From: Candidatus Gastranaerophilales bacterium
GTDB taxonomy: Bacteria > Cyanobacteriota > Vampirovibrionia > Gastranaerophilales > Gastranaerophilaceae
NCBI GenBank assembly: GCA_944325085.1
Contig: CALUYT010000038.1
Coordinates: 1-62,482, forward strand
Direction of reading: 5' to 3'
DNA length: 62,482 nucleotides
Position 1 is the stretch's first letter. Each line of letters starts with the position of its first letter. Below the pieces are notes generated by a model. That model saw only the letters and a program-made list of their open reading frames with translations. It had not been told where the DNA came from and searched no databases. Positions 16,544 to 24,656 of this stretch are shown here, in pieces. A program made the position numbers and the translations under genes.

Positions 16544-16930
16544 ATGTCTAACAACTTAAATGACAGAGTATTTGTCGGGAATTTGTTACGACAAGTTAGA
16601 ATAGGAAATTGCAGTGTAAAAGAGGCTTTATTAATGTATCCAAAAGATACAACCGATGAAAGCCTCATTGCTGCTTATCATGCTTTAATTCATTATGAAG
16701 CTGATGAAGATATAAGAAGACAAGACAATTTATATAAAGAAGAACAAGATGACTATATAGAATTTTTGTCGTATATTTTAAGTAGAGGGGAAGATTTACC
16801 GGAAAATATAATAAACAATTACAAACAATATTATGATTCCGCGCCAATTCTACACAAAAATACCCCCCAAGGATTTTTCAAAGGTTTTTGGAAATCACTA
16901 AACACAGGATTTAGAAGGAGAAAGGAATGA
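16544..16930 (+). CDS. Conserved-looking cytoplasmic protein of unknown function
   Basis: A 128-residue soluble protein with no recognised domain. It is predicted mostly helical, with an acidic centre (HYEADEDIRRQDNLYKEEQD) and a basic end (FRRRKE). The part NLLRQVRIGNCSVKEALLMYP could be a short helical protein-binding module. It begins six bases after the BlaI-like gene and its last codons overlap the ATG of the following secreted protein by four bases (ATGA), so all three form one operon. Confidence 0.6.
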   Translation: MSNNLNDRVFVGNLLRQVRIGNCSVKEALLMYPKDTTDESLIAAYHALIHYEADEDIRRQDNLYKEEQDDYIEFLSYILSRGEDLPENIINNYKQYYDSAPILHKNTPQGFFKGFWKSLNTGFRRRKE

Positions 16931-17967
16931 AAAAATTATTAATTAGTTTGGCTGTGTTATTTATGACTATTCTCAGCCTATGCCCTGCAACAATGGCAAA
17001 TGAACAAGCTATTGAAGTTTTGCCTACAATGAACTGGACAAGTTCTGCACCTAACAGAATTTGGGTAGGAACATTCCAAATTGTATGGAACGAATTTATG
17101 GATAATATAGTTAAAAAACCTATAAAATTTGTCAATTACAATTCTCAAATGGCAAAAGCTTTAAACAAACAAGACTTCAAAAAAACTGACATAAGTGAAA
17201 ATTCATATTACACAAAATATGGAACAGTTTCACCTGATTTAAAAACTGAAATTGAAAATGGTATTAAAGAAAAATTTAATGAAACAAGCGATATCCTAGA
17301 CACTTTAGATTGGTCATACAATCCTGAAAAGATATTAGTTTATGCAATGTTGAAAAAAGATTTCAAATTCTTAAATGCATTTGATAAATTAACACCTGGA
17401 ACTTTTGCACAAAACAACACTCCTGTTGATTACTTTGGTATTAATGACAAAAGCGACAAAAAATTATATAAAAACTTAAAAGTTATGTTTTACAACAACA
17501 ATGAAGACTTTGCAGTAAAATTATTTACAAAAGATAATGATGTTGTTTTACTATACAGAACAAATGATGATGTTACTTTTGATCAATACTACAAAGATTT
17601 AAATAAAAAAGCAAAAAAATATAACGGTAAAAACAAATTCCAAAAAGACGATGAATTAAGAATTCCGGATATTAAACTATATCAAGAAACAAGTTTCAAA
17701 GACGTAGAAGGACACCTAATAAAAGGAACTAACTTAAAAATAGACAAAACAATAGAAACTGTAGATTTTAAAATGAATAACGAAGGTGTTGAATTAAAAA
17801 GTGAAGCTGCAATAATTGCAAAAATGTGTGCAATACTTCCACAAACAGGACGTAAATTCTATTTTACAGATAACTTTGTATTATTCTTAATAGAAAAAAA
17901 TCAAAATACTCCATACTTTGCTATGAAAGTAAATGACGTTGAAACATTAAACAAAACAGGAAAATAA
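16927..17967 (+). CDS. Secreted protein of unknown function
   Basis: A 346-residue exported protein with a signal peptide (LLISLAVLFMTILSLCPATMA, cleavage near residue 25). The mature protein is Lys/Asn/Asp-rich and has no recognised domain; sequence such as VVLLYRTNDDVTFDQYYKDL and the Phe-rich end suggest a globular beta-containing fold. It is the last gene of the BlaI-like operon, coupled by a four-base overlap, and is followed by a strong terminator. The presence of a stress-type repressor at the head suggests it is made on induction. Confidence 0.65.
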   Translation: MKKLLISLAVLFMTILSLCPATMANEQAIEVLPTMNWTSSAPNRIWVGTFQIVWNEFMDNIVKKPIKFVNYNSQMAKALNKQDFKKTDISENSYYTKYGTVSPDLKTEIENGIKEKFNETSDILDTLDWSYNPEKILVYAMLKKDFKFLNAFDKLTPGTFAQNNTPVDYFGINDKSDKKLYKNLKVMFYNNNEDFAVKLFTKDNDVVLLYRTNDDVTFDQYYKDLNKKAKKYNGKNKFQKDDELRIPDIKLYQETSFKDVEGHLIKGTNLKIDKTIETVDFKMNNEGVELKSEAAIIAKMCAILPQTGRKFYFTDNFVLFLIEKNQNTPYFAMKVNDVETLNKTGK

Positions 17968-17980
17968 ATTAATACCAAAC

Positions 17981-18018
17981 AAAAAAAAGACCGTTGATAA
18001 AATCAACGGTCTTTTTTT
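17981..18018. terminator. Bidirectional rho-independent terminator
   Basis: Stem GACCGTTGAT / ATCAACGGTC with an AAA loop, flanked by A8 on the left and T7 on the right, between convergent genes ending at 17967 and 18029. Confidence 0.92.
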
Positions 18019-18028
18019 ATGAACAAAC

Positions 18029-18736
18029 TTATGCAAAAAAGCTAGCCAAGAAATTACAAACTGCGCTTGATGTAGAATAAAAAATCGCGGCCGGAGTTTT
18101 TCTATCCACAGATTTTCCTAAAACAGGATGAGATACCAAAACATCATCTTTTACAAACTTTGGCATAGTTTCATCATTAGCATTAATTATTTTTCCATAT
18201 TCTAAAACCGTACCTCTTGCGCCATGAGGATCCTTTAATAATTTTGTATAAATACCATTAGCATAATCATATATATGCTCATATTTTGTATTTATATTAG
18301 GCATGAAATAAAACTGATTAACAACATCTTGTCCAGCTTCATTTTCTTTATATATAGAAACCTCTTTTAATTTACCATCAACGCTTGTTGCCGTTCTACG
18401 AGTCATAACATTATTTCTATAATCAAAATTCCAAGCACCGGTGAGAGTACGTCTATCTTTTTTACTTGGTTCACATCTATAAATTGCCTTATCTTTCAAC
18501 ATTACGAGGTTATCATTAGCATCTAAACCTAAAAATCTTCTAACCTTCGTAGTTCCAAAATTATACTGAGAAGAATCTTCAAAAATAGCAATACCATTTC
18601 TGATACCGTTTAAACGATAACGCTTACTATCAAGAAAACTATTATCTAACTTTGATAAAAGTTTTATATTTTTTTGCGCATATTTACCGACAAAAATATT
18701 AGGGGTATTAGATTTTGCAATAGACATATAACTCAT
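18029..18736 (-). CDS. Lineage-type protein with N-terminal FVG motif
   Basis: A 235-residue protein from the ATG at 18736, chosen because GAGAAGGA lies just upstream; an ATG 45 bases further out lacks a site. The N-terminus, MSYMSIAKSNTPNIFVGKYA, carries a Phe-x-Gly motif like those of five other proteins in the window. The middle reads as beta-strands (GIAIFEDSSQYNFGTTKVRRFLG, split over several turns) and a C-terminal hydrophobic stretch (AVCNFLASFFA) ends it. No signal peptide and no known family. Confidence 0.6.
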   Translation of the reverse strand: MSYMSIAKSNTPNIFVGKYAQKNIKLLSKLDNSFLDSKRYRLNGIRNGIAIFEDSSQYNFGTTKVRRFLGLDANDNLVMLKDKAIYRCEPSKKDRRTLTGAWNFDYRNNVMTRRTATSVDGKLKEVSIYKENEAGQDVVNQFYFMPNINTKYEHIYDYANGIYTKLLKDPHGARGTVLEYGKIINANDETMPKFVKDDVLVSHPVLGKSVDRKTPAAIFYSTSSAVCNFLASFFA

Positions 18737-18807
18737 AAAATTTTCCTTCTCAAGATATTCTAAACATATAAAAATAAACATAATAAAATTTGCTCAAATA
18801 TATTAAC

Positions 18808-18836
18808 TTGACCAAAAACTATACCCAAACTATAAT
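18808..18836 (+). promoter_or_regulatory. Promoter giving a leaderless radA mRNA
   Basis: TTGACC, 17-base spacer, TATAAT, then CAGAAT and the radA ATG. This is the cleanest example of the -10 box placed six bases before the start codon. Confidence 0.78.
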
Positions 18837-18842
18837 CAGAAT

Positions 18843-20213
18843 ATGGCTAAAGTTAAATCAAAATGGGTATGTCAGCAATGTGGTTATGAAACAGCAGGAT
18901 ATCTAGGCAAATGTCCTGAATGCGGTTCTTGGGGAAGTTTTACAGAAGAAATATTAACAAATTCTAAACCTCAAAACATTTCACCTCAAGGAATAGCAAA
19001 TGATGCAAAACCATCGCTAATAAACGATATACATATAGGAGAAGAAGTCCGAGTAAGCACAAATATTTCTGAATTTGACAGAATTTTAGGAGGAGGTCTA
19101 GTACAAGGCTCTCTTGTTTTAATTGCAGGCGACCCTGGCATAGGCAAATCCACTATTTTGTTACAAACAAGCGGAGAACTAGCCAAAAACGGACAAAAAA
19201 TATTATATGTATCTGCTGAAGAATCAGCCAGCCAACTAAAATTAAGAGCAAATAGACTAAATATAAAATCTGACAACCTGTACGTATATCCTCAAACAAA
19301 TTTAGAAAGTATAAAACAACAAATTGATGAAATAAAACCTGATACTGTAGTAATAGACAGTATTCAAGCAATATACTCACAAACAATAACAAGTTCAGCC
19401 GGAAGTGTTTCTCAAATTAGAGAATGCTGTAACATACTAATGCAAATTGCAAAAACACAAAACATAACAATTATAATAATTGGTCACGTTACCAAAGACG
19501 GTAATATAGCAGGACCCAAAATATTAGAACATATGGTCGATACAGTTATTTCATTTGAGGGCGATAAATATAAATCATATAGAATGCTGCGTTCAATGAA
19601 AAATCGTTTTGGAAACACCTCAGAAGTAGGGATTTTTGAAATGCAATCGCAAGGACTAGTAGAAGTAAAAAATCCAAATGAATTATTTTTGAACGAACGC
19701 TCACAAGACTCCATTCCGGGAAGTGCAATAATTGTTACCAACGAAGGTTCTCGTCCATTATTAGTTGAAATTCAAGCACTTGTAGGAACAACCCCATATC
19801 CAACACCAAGAAGAGTAACAAATGGTGTTGATAATAGCAGACTTTTACAAATATTAGCCGTATTAGAGAAAAGAGTGGGATTAAATTTATCTAAACAAGA
19901 TGTATATGTAAATGTAATGGGTGGCATCGAAATAGATGAACCAAGTGCAGATTTAGGTATAGCAATAGCAATTGCAACCTGCGCAAGAGATGTAGTCGTT
20001 GATCCACAAACTGTAATCATCGGAGAAATAGGTTTATCAGGAGAAATTCATCCGGTTAGTAACATAGAAAAAAGACTCAACGAAGCCGTAACTTCCGGTT
20101 TTAAAAAGGCAATTATACCTTATTCCAACAGAACAGTAAAAAATGATAAAATTCAAATTGTTCCGGTTAAAAGACTAATTGATGCCATTACAGCATGTAT
20201 ATCACCACAATAA
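18843..20213 (+). CDS. radA: DNA repair protein RadA (Sms)
   Basis: A 456-residue branch-migration ATPase. The C4 zinc finger uses Cys at residues 10, 13, 24 and 27; the Walker A motif GDPGIGKS is near residue 96; the RadA-specific KNRFG motif is near residue 252; and the C-terminal third is the Lon-like P domain (PSADLGIAIAIATCARD). It acts on recombination intermediates with RecA. The gene is preceded by a promoter abutting its start codon and followed 12 bases later by pncC. Confidence 0.97.
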   Translation: MAKVKSKWVCQQCGYETAGYLGKCPECGSWGSFTEEILTNSKPQNISPQGIANDAKPSLINDIHIGEEVRVSTNISEFDRILGGGLVQGSLVLIAGDPGIGKSTILLQTSGELAKNGQKILYVSAEESASQLKLRANRLNIKSDNLYVYPQTNLESIKQQIDEIKPDTVVIDSIQAIYSQTITSSAGSVSQIRECCNILMQIAKTQNITIIIIGHVTKDGNIAGPKILEHMVDTVISFEGDKYKSYRMLRSMKNRFGNTSEVGIFEMQSQGLVEVKNPNELFLNERSQDSIPGSAIIVTNEGSRPLLVEIQALVGTTPYPTPRRVTNGVDNSRLLQILAVLEKRVGLNLSKQDVYVNVMGGIEIDEPSADLGIAIAIATCARDVVVDPQTVIIGEIGLSGEIHPVSNIEKRLNEAVTSGFKKAIIPYSNRTVKNDKIQIVPVKRLIDAITACISPQ

Positions 20214-20225
20214 AAAGAGAAAAAA

Positions 20226-20714
20226 ATGACATTAGAAGAAGAACTAGGAAAATATTTAATCGATAACAAGCTTACAATCGCAACTGCCGAATCATGTACC
20301 GGAGGACTATTAAGTTCAAAGTTAACTGACGTTTCAGGCAGCTCAGAATATATAAAATTAAATTTTGTAACCTACGCAAATGAAGCAAAACATAATATCC
20401 TAGGTGTTAGCTGGGATATATTAAATACCTTTGGCGCAGTAAGCGAAGAATGTGCTTATGCCATGGCAGAAGGCTTACAGAAACTTACGAATTGCGATAT
20501 AGCACTATGCACAACAGGTATTGCCGGTCCCACAGGAGGCTCAAAAGAAAAACCTGTTGGATTGGTTTATATTTCAATGAAATATAATAATATAACTACA
20601 GTCAAAGAAGTAAAACTTTCACCTAACATTTCAAGAAAAGAAATGAAAGAACAATTTGCCAATCAAGCTTTAAAATTAGCTCTATCTACCCTATTGAACA
20701 ATAAACTTTGCTAA
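20226..20714 (+). CDS. pncC: Nicotinamide-nucleotide amidase (CinA C-terminal domain)
   Basis: A 162-residue stand-alone CinA-C domain. Motifs TIATAESCTGGLLSSKLTDV, GASEECA-type GAVSEECAYAMAEG, CTTGIAGPTGGSKEKPVG are intact, including the catalytic Ser in ESCTGG. Members deamidate nicotinamide mononucleotide back to nicotinate mononucleotide for NAD recycling. Probably co-transcribed with radA. Its last 24 bases overlap the end of the convergent gene at 20691. Confidence 0.92.
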   Translation: MTLEEELGKYLIDNKLTIATAESCTGGLLSSKLTDVSGSSEYIKLNFVTYANEAKHNILGVSWDILNTFGAVSEECAYAMAEGLQKLTNCDIALCTTGIAGPTGGSKEKPVGLVYISMKYNNITTVKEVKLSPNISRKEMKEQFANQALKLALSTLLNNKLC

Positions 20715-21596
20715 CAACTCAGGGAATTTATTTATTAGAGAATCTGCAAATTTTTCTGTATCAATTTGAGTAGTAACAATTGATAACAAGTCTTTTGGTA
20801 ACTCATTAATCATTCTTTGCAAATATTCAGGTTTTATAACACTCATTGATTTTATTAATTCTTCTTTATCCCTTTCAACAGCAATCATATGAGTATAAGC
20901 ATCTGTGCTAAATTTTTCATAATACTTATTCTCTTGATTTGTTAACATAAATGTTAATTCTCTTTTTTGAGTAGGTTCGAGATTCATAATTGCATTTTTA
21001 TAATCTAAATCTCCAAGTTGACCTATTTGCAAAACTAATTCAGCTTGATTACCTTCAGCTTCTTGTCCAGTAACACTTTCTAATATTTGTTGCAAATACA
21101 TCTCAGGAATAGATTTCAAATTTTCTAACAACATTTCCTTATCCATATCATAGCTTGTTAATAATTTATCAAGCTCTTTTTCAGGCATAAGTTCAACAAC
21201 TTGAGTTTCTGAAAACATTTCAAAAACTGCTTTTAAAAGTTCCTCCTTTGGAATGTCTTTTAACAAATCAAGTAGAGAATCCTGAGTGAAAAATTGTAAG
21301 CCCTGTACTAAATCATCAGTCTCTAGCATAGGTACTAATTTTTCTAATTGAGATGAGGTCATTTCTTTCATTATTGTAAGTTTATTCTGAGGATCAGCCA
21401 ATTGAAATAATTCAATTAAAAGACTAACGTCAGAAAACATATCAGCAGCTAATTGAATTGCAGCCTGATTACCGGCAGCAGCTTCTGCTTCCAATATTTC
21501 TTCGACAGTCTTGTCTTTATATATCTCCATTTTGGCATCAGAGATATTTAACTTTGACTGAATATATGTCAGATCTGTATCTATTCTAATTGACAT
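20691..21596 (-). CDS. Helical-repeat protein, MgtE-N/FliG-like
   Basis: A 301-residue, Leu/Glu-rich, all-helical protein. Repeated short units such as SQLEKLVPMLETDDLVQGL, DSLLDLLKDIPKEELLKA and EYLQRMINELPKDLLSIV recall the superhelical MgtE N-domain or FliG-type repeats. It has no membrane segment or signal peptide. I cannot assign a function; a scaffold role is plausible. The start at 21596 has a TGAGGT site. It is convergent with pncC and overlaps its 3' end. Confidence 0.65.
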   Translation of the reverse strand: MSIRIDTDLTYIQSKLNISDAKMEIYKDKTVEEILEAEAAAGNQAAIQLAADMFSDVSLLIELFQLADPQNKLTIMKEMTSSQLEKLVPMLETDDLVQGLQFFTQDSLLDLLKDIPKEELLKAVFEMFSETQVVELMPEKELDKLLTSYDMDKEMLLENLKSIPEMYLQQILESVTGQEAEGNQAELVLQIGQLGDLDYKNAIMNLEPTQKRELTFMLTNQENKYYEKFSTDAYTHMIAVERDKEELIKSMSVIKPEYLQRMINELPKDLLSIVTTQIDTEKFADSLINKFPELLAKFIVQ

Positions 21597-21667
21597 GCAA
21601 GAACCTCAGAATCTCTCTTATATATAAACGGCTTATTTTTTACATATATTCAATTAATAAAAATATT

Positions 21668-21765
21668 TGTTACATTATTTAATAAAGATTAAAAGTCAAA
21701 TATACACTTAATTTTAGGCACTTTTATTTATTAAGTTCTGTAACAATTTTACTACTTTTGTAACA
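21668..21765. promoter_or_regulatory. TGTAACA repeats upstream of the 21823 gene
   Basis: TGTAACA occurs at 21739 and 21759 (20 bases apart, two helical turns) and inverted as TGTTACA at 21668. The same heptamer occurs at 8078 and 8135, upstream of the 8166 gene. This suggests a shared regulator, but the region is AT-rich and chance is possible. Confidence 0.3.
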
Positions 21766-21822
21766 AAACTTTATAGTTTTTATACTTTATATATATAAGG
21801 GAAAACTATAAGGAATGGGAAA

Positions 21823-22083
21823 ATGAGTTTCGATGTAAATATTGGAAGACCAGAACCAATCATCAAAGCCGCCGCCAACATGAATAATGATGGAGGAAGC
21901 GGTGGAAACACCGGTTATATGATGCGTGGAAACAAAAAGAATAAAGATAAAAATTTTAAAAGTCTATTTGAAGATGACAAAGAAATTGATACCTTTGAAA
22001 TGGCTTCTAAATTACCGAAAAAAGATTTTGATGGATTTAAAAATTCTTGGTTTGATAATATTGTTGAAAAATTTATAAAATAA
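21823..22083 (+). CDS. Small Gly/Asn/Lys-rich protein of unknown function
   Basis: An 86-residue protein with a Gly/Asn-rich flexible centre (NDGGSGGNTGYMMRGNKKN) and an acidic then amphipathic end (FDGFKNSWFDNIVEKFIK). No signal peptide or membrane helix. It starts MSFDVNIGRPEP. The ribosome site AAGGAA lies eight bases upstream and a terminator follows at once, so it is a single-gene transcript. Coding is supported by codon use, a good start site and the neat terminator; function is unknown. Confidence 0.6.
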   Translation: MSFDVNIGRPEPIIKAAANMNNDGGSGGNTGYMMRGNKKNKDKNFKSLFEDDKEIDTFEMASKLPKKDFDGFKNSWFDNIVEKFIK

Positions 22084-22120
22084 AAGGTGCTTTTTAAAAA
22101 TTATAAAGCACCTTTATTAT
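22083..22120 (+). terminator. Rho-independent terminator
   Basis: AAAGGTGCTTT / AAAGCACCTTT stem (11 bp) starting in the stop codon of the 21823 gene, followed by ATTATT. Confidence 0.75.
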
Positions 22121-22300
22121 TGAATTTTTAGGAAGAACATTCAATCATTTATCAAAAAAATTCTTCAAAGAATCAAACACTAATAAATTGACTTTCGAAG
22201 AATATATTTTAATTGATACACTCATATGCTACCCTCACATGGATAAAACACTAATGACAAAAATACTTATGATAGAACCGGAAGATATAGAAAAAAATAA
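22116..22300 (+). pseudogene. Remnant resembling the N-terminal part of a MarR-type regulator
   Basis: The plus frame reads IEFLGRTFNHLSKKFF, then LTFEEYILIDTLICYPHMDK and TLMTKILMIEPEDIEKN before running into the tRNA terminator. This looks like the first helices and the start of the winged helix of a MarR-type protein. There is no ATG or ribosome site at the beginning, and the winged-helix end is missing. Frame composition and order are protein-like, so I regard it as a decayed gene. It could instead be a fortuitous open frame. Confidence 0.35.
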
Positions 22301-22323
22301 AGAGGATGGTTTTCATCCTCTTT
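22291..22323 (-). terminator. Terminator of the tRNA-Gly transcript
   Basis: Minus-strand stem AAAGAGGATG / CATCCTCTTT with an AAAAC loop, followed by ATTTTTTT, starting two bases after the tRNA CCA end. Confidence 0.9.
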
Positions 22324-22324
22324 A

Positions 22325-22400
22325 TGGAGCGGAAGACGAGACTCGAACTCGCGACAGCCTGCTTGGAAGGCAGACGCTCTACCAACTGAGCTACTTCCGC
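22325..22400 (-). tRNA. tRNA-Gly(TCC)
   Basis: Full cloverleaf on the minus strand: acceptor GCGGAAG/CTTCCGC, D arm GCTCAGTTGGTAGAGC, anticodon stem and loop CTGCC-TTCCAAG-type with anticodon TCC, T arm with GTTCGAGTC, discriminator T and an encoded CCA. The plus-strand reading frame across it is not a gene. Confidence 0.96.
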
Positions 22401-22735
22401 AAACGATATTAAATTGTCACAAATAGATAATACAATAAACATTTTCGAAAATCAAGATTTCTTAAAAAAAAATATTGAGCAACCATTAATCCTAAAGTAG
22501 TAGTAAAAAATACCAATAAATTTCTTTTAAAATTTATTCTTTAGAATGGTGAAAATATATACCATGCCAGTTTATTATATATATGTAGGTTCGAAACGTC
22601 CAAGCACTTTTTCGGGGTTGCGACAAGATTTTTTCTTTTTGCGGTTTGGTTTAAAACGCTTTGAACTTACACTTTACTTCAGAAAAGTTTTTCATGTTTT
22701 ATAACTTCCGGTTTGTGTTGTAGTATTTAGTAGTG
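22401..22735. other. Non-coding gap upstream of tRNA-Gly and ppiC
   Basis: No credible gene on either strand. On the minus strand TTGGAC (22598-22603), 18 bases and TATAAT (22574-22579) form a promoter aimed at tRNA-Gly, leaving a leader of about 165 bases with small hairpins (ATGGT/ACCAT and an AT-only 9-bp stem). The plus strand between 22580 and 22735 is unusually T/G-rich and ends in an imperfect dyad, GGTTTGT (22710) with ACAAACC (22743), that overlaps the ppiC promoter. A non-coding RNA is possible. Confidence 0.4.
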
Positions 22736-22764
22736 TTGCAAGACAAACCTTTTTATTTTATAAT
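22736..22764 (+). promoter_or_regulatory. Promoter of the parvulin gene
   Basis: TTGCAA, 17-base spacer, TATAAT. The right arm of a GGTTTGT/ACAAACC dyad covers the spacer, so it could act as an operator, or the dyad plus T5 could terminate an upstream RNA. Confidence 0.65.
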
Positions 22765-22798
22765 CGCTCCTGTAGAACATTATAGGAGTAAGATACTT

Positions 22799-23083
22799 AT
22801 GACAACTGAAGTTAGAGCTAGTCACATCTTAGTAAAAACAGAAAAAGAAGCTCAAGATTTACTTAACGAAATTCAAAACGGAAAATCTTTTGCTGAAGCT
22901 GCAAAAGAAAATTCACTATGTCCATCAGGTCAAAACGGTGGAGATCTTGGATTCTTTGGAAAAGGTGTAATGGTTAAACCTTTTGAAGATGCTGCTTTTT
23001 CTCTTGAAAATATCGGAGAAGTTTCTCAACCTATAGAAACTCAATTTGGCTGGCATTTGATTCAATTAACAGGTAAAAACTAA
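22799..23083 (+). CDS. Small parvulin-type peptidyl-prolyl isomerase
   Basis: A 94-residue cytoplasmic PpiC-type enzyme, a single parvulin domain: VRASHILVKTEKEA at the start, ENSLCPSGQNGGDLGFFGKGVMV, FEDAAFSL and TQFGWHLIQLTG at the end. It has no signal peptide, so it acts in the cytoplasm like E. coli PpiC. I use the ATG at 22799 with AGGAG upstream; a longer in-frame TTG at 22733 would put the promoter inside the gene. The next gene starts one base after its stop. Confidence 0.92.
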   Translation: MTTEVRASHILVKTEKEAQDLLNEIQNGKSFAEAAKENSLCPSGQNGGDLGFFGKGVMVKPFEDAAFSLENIGEVSQPIETQFGWHLIQLTGKN

Positions 23084-23084
23084 T

Positions 23085-24656
23085 ATGGATAATATTACAG
23101 TAATACGAAATTTCATGGTTAACTCTGGAATTAAATACCTTTTGGTAAATTCAACAAATGAATTTTTAGTTGAATATAATACGCTTGAAGAAAATTCCAG
23201 ATATAAAATAACAAATTTTTCAGGTTCTACTGGAGAAGCTCTGGTAACTCCCGAAACAATTTATCTTTTTGTTGATGGAAGATACCATATTCAAGCAGAT
23301 CAAGAAGTTGACCATGAAAAAATTACTGTAGTAAAACTTCAAATCGGACAAAAATACCTTGATGAGATAATAAATAAAATACCTCAATCTGAAACTTTAG
23401 GTTTATTTGCAAAAAAAATCTCTCAAAAAAAAGTTGAATATATACAATCTAAACGTAATATCAAATTACTTGATAACGATCCTTTAGATAATCAAAATAA
23501 AACACCACAAAATAATGATATTACCCTGGATAAAAAATACACAGGATTAACCAGTGAAGAAAAAATATCTAAAATATCTAAAAATTTGTCACAAGATGAA
23601 GGTATATATATTACAAATTTAGATGAAGTATCTTATCTATTCAATATGCGAAATTTCACTGAAAAATACTCAGCAAAAATTAAAGCTAAAGCAATTATAT
23701 TGAAAGATAATACACTACTATTTACAGAAAATGAACTTTCTGATTTAGAAGAAGTTTTAAAAAATAATGAAAAAGAAATGTTTATTGATAAAAATTCAAT
23801 AAACGCATTTGATTACAACCTACTTGGTAAAAATGCTAAAGAAATTCTTGAAAACCCAATAGAAAAAATGAAAGCTCAAAAAAATGAAGCTGAACTAAAT
23901 CATCTTAAAGAAGCTTTTAGAAAAACAGATTTAGCCCTTAGCAAAGTAAGAGAATATATAGAATTAAACAATAATATCTCAGAATACGATATAGCAAACC
24001 AACTGGAACAAGAATTCAAAAACCAAGGTGCACTAGGTTTAAGTTTTAAATCTATAGTTGCAAAAGATAAAAATTCTGCTCTTGCACATTACTCAAAATC
24101 CTCAAAAGATGAAATCATAGAAGACGGAAATCTAGTATTAATAGATTGCGGAGCTTATTTTGAAGGTGGACTGGCTACAGATATAACAAGAGTTTTTGTA
24201 AAAGGTGAACCTAACGAATTGCAAAAATATATCTATACAACTGTTCTAAAAGCATTTTTAAATGCATATAATTACCCTAAAATACATCAAGATAGACCGT
24301 TAACAGGTTTTGAAATAGACAACTATGTTCATAAATTTTTCAATACAACAGATACAAAAGGGTTTATATTTAACCATGGACTAGGACACGGAATTGGAAT
24401 AAATGTTCACGAATACCCTCCAAACTTAAGCCCTAGTGAAATGGCAAAAGTACCACTTTTAGATGGAATGTGTTTTTCTATAGAACCGGGGTTATATAAA
24501 GAAGGTTCTTTTGGTATTCGATTGGAAAATTCTTGCTACTTTAAAAATAACAAAATAAATTCTTTTGTACATATGAACTATGAAAAAAAATTAATAAACT
24601 TTGACCTGCTAACAGAACAAGAAAAAATATGGCTTGAAGAATTTGAGGTTAAATAA
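23085..24656 (+). CDS. M24B metallopeptidase (Xaa-Pro aminopeptidase)
   Basis: A 523-residue enzyme with two creatinase-type N-terminal domains and a C-terminal pita-bread catalytic domain. The dinuclear-metal ligands are visible in VLIDCGAYFEGGLATDITRVF (two Asp), HGLGHGIGINVHE (His), FSIEPGLY (Glu) and IRLENS (Glu). Length and layout match the long aminopeptidase P type that removes N-terminal residues before proline. It lies between the parvulin and the SpoU methyltransferase and is coupled to the latter by a one-base TAATG overlap. Confidence 0.93.
   Translation: MDNITVIRNFMVNSGIKYLLVNSTNEFLVEYNTLEENSRYKITNFSGSTGEALVTPETIYLFVDGRYHIQADQEVDHEKITVVKLQIGQKYLDEIINKIPQSETLGLFAKKISQKKVEYIQSKRNIKLLDNDPLDNQNKTPQNNDITLDKKYTGLTSEEKISKISKNLSQDEGIYITNLDEVSYLFNMRNFTEKYSAKIKAKAIILKDNTLLFTENELSDLEEVLKNNEKEMFIDKNSINAFDYNLLGKNAKEILENPIEKMKAQKNEAELNHLKEAFRKTDLALSKVREYIELNNNISEYDIANQLEQEFKNQGALGLSFKSIVAKDKNSALAHYSKSSKDEIIEDGNLVLIDCGAYFEGGLATDITRVFVKGEPNELQKYIYTTVLKAFLNAYNYPKIHQDRPLTGFEIDNYVHKFFNTTDTKGFIFNHGLGHGIGINVHEYPPNLSPSEMAKVPLLDGMCFSIEPGLYKEGSFGIRLENSCYFKNNKINSFVHMNYEKKLINFDLLTEQEKIWLEEFEVK

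Noticed and set aside
21739-21758. An NtcA-type GTA-N8-TAC site in GTAACAATTTTAC
   Set aside because: The spacing is seven, not eight, bases and the sequence is AT-rich; not enough to call.
22188-22412. A 74-codon plus-strand ORF across tRNA-Gly
   Set aside because: Its second half is the antisense of a complete tRNA and its terminator; only the first part, before 22300, has protein-like character and is treated as a remnant.
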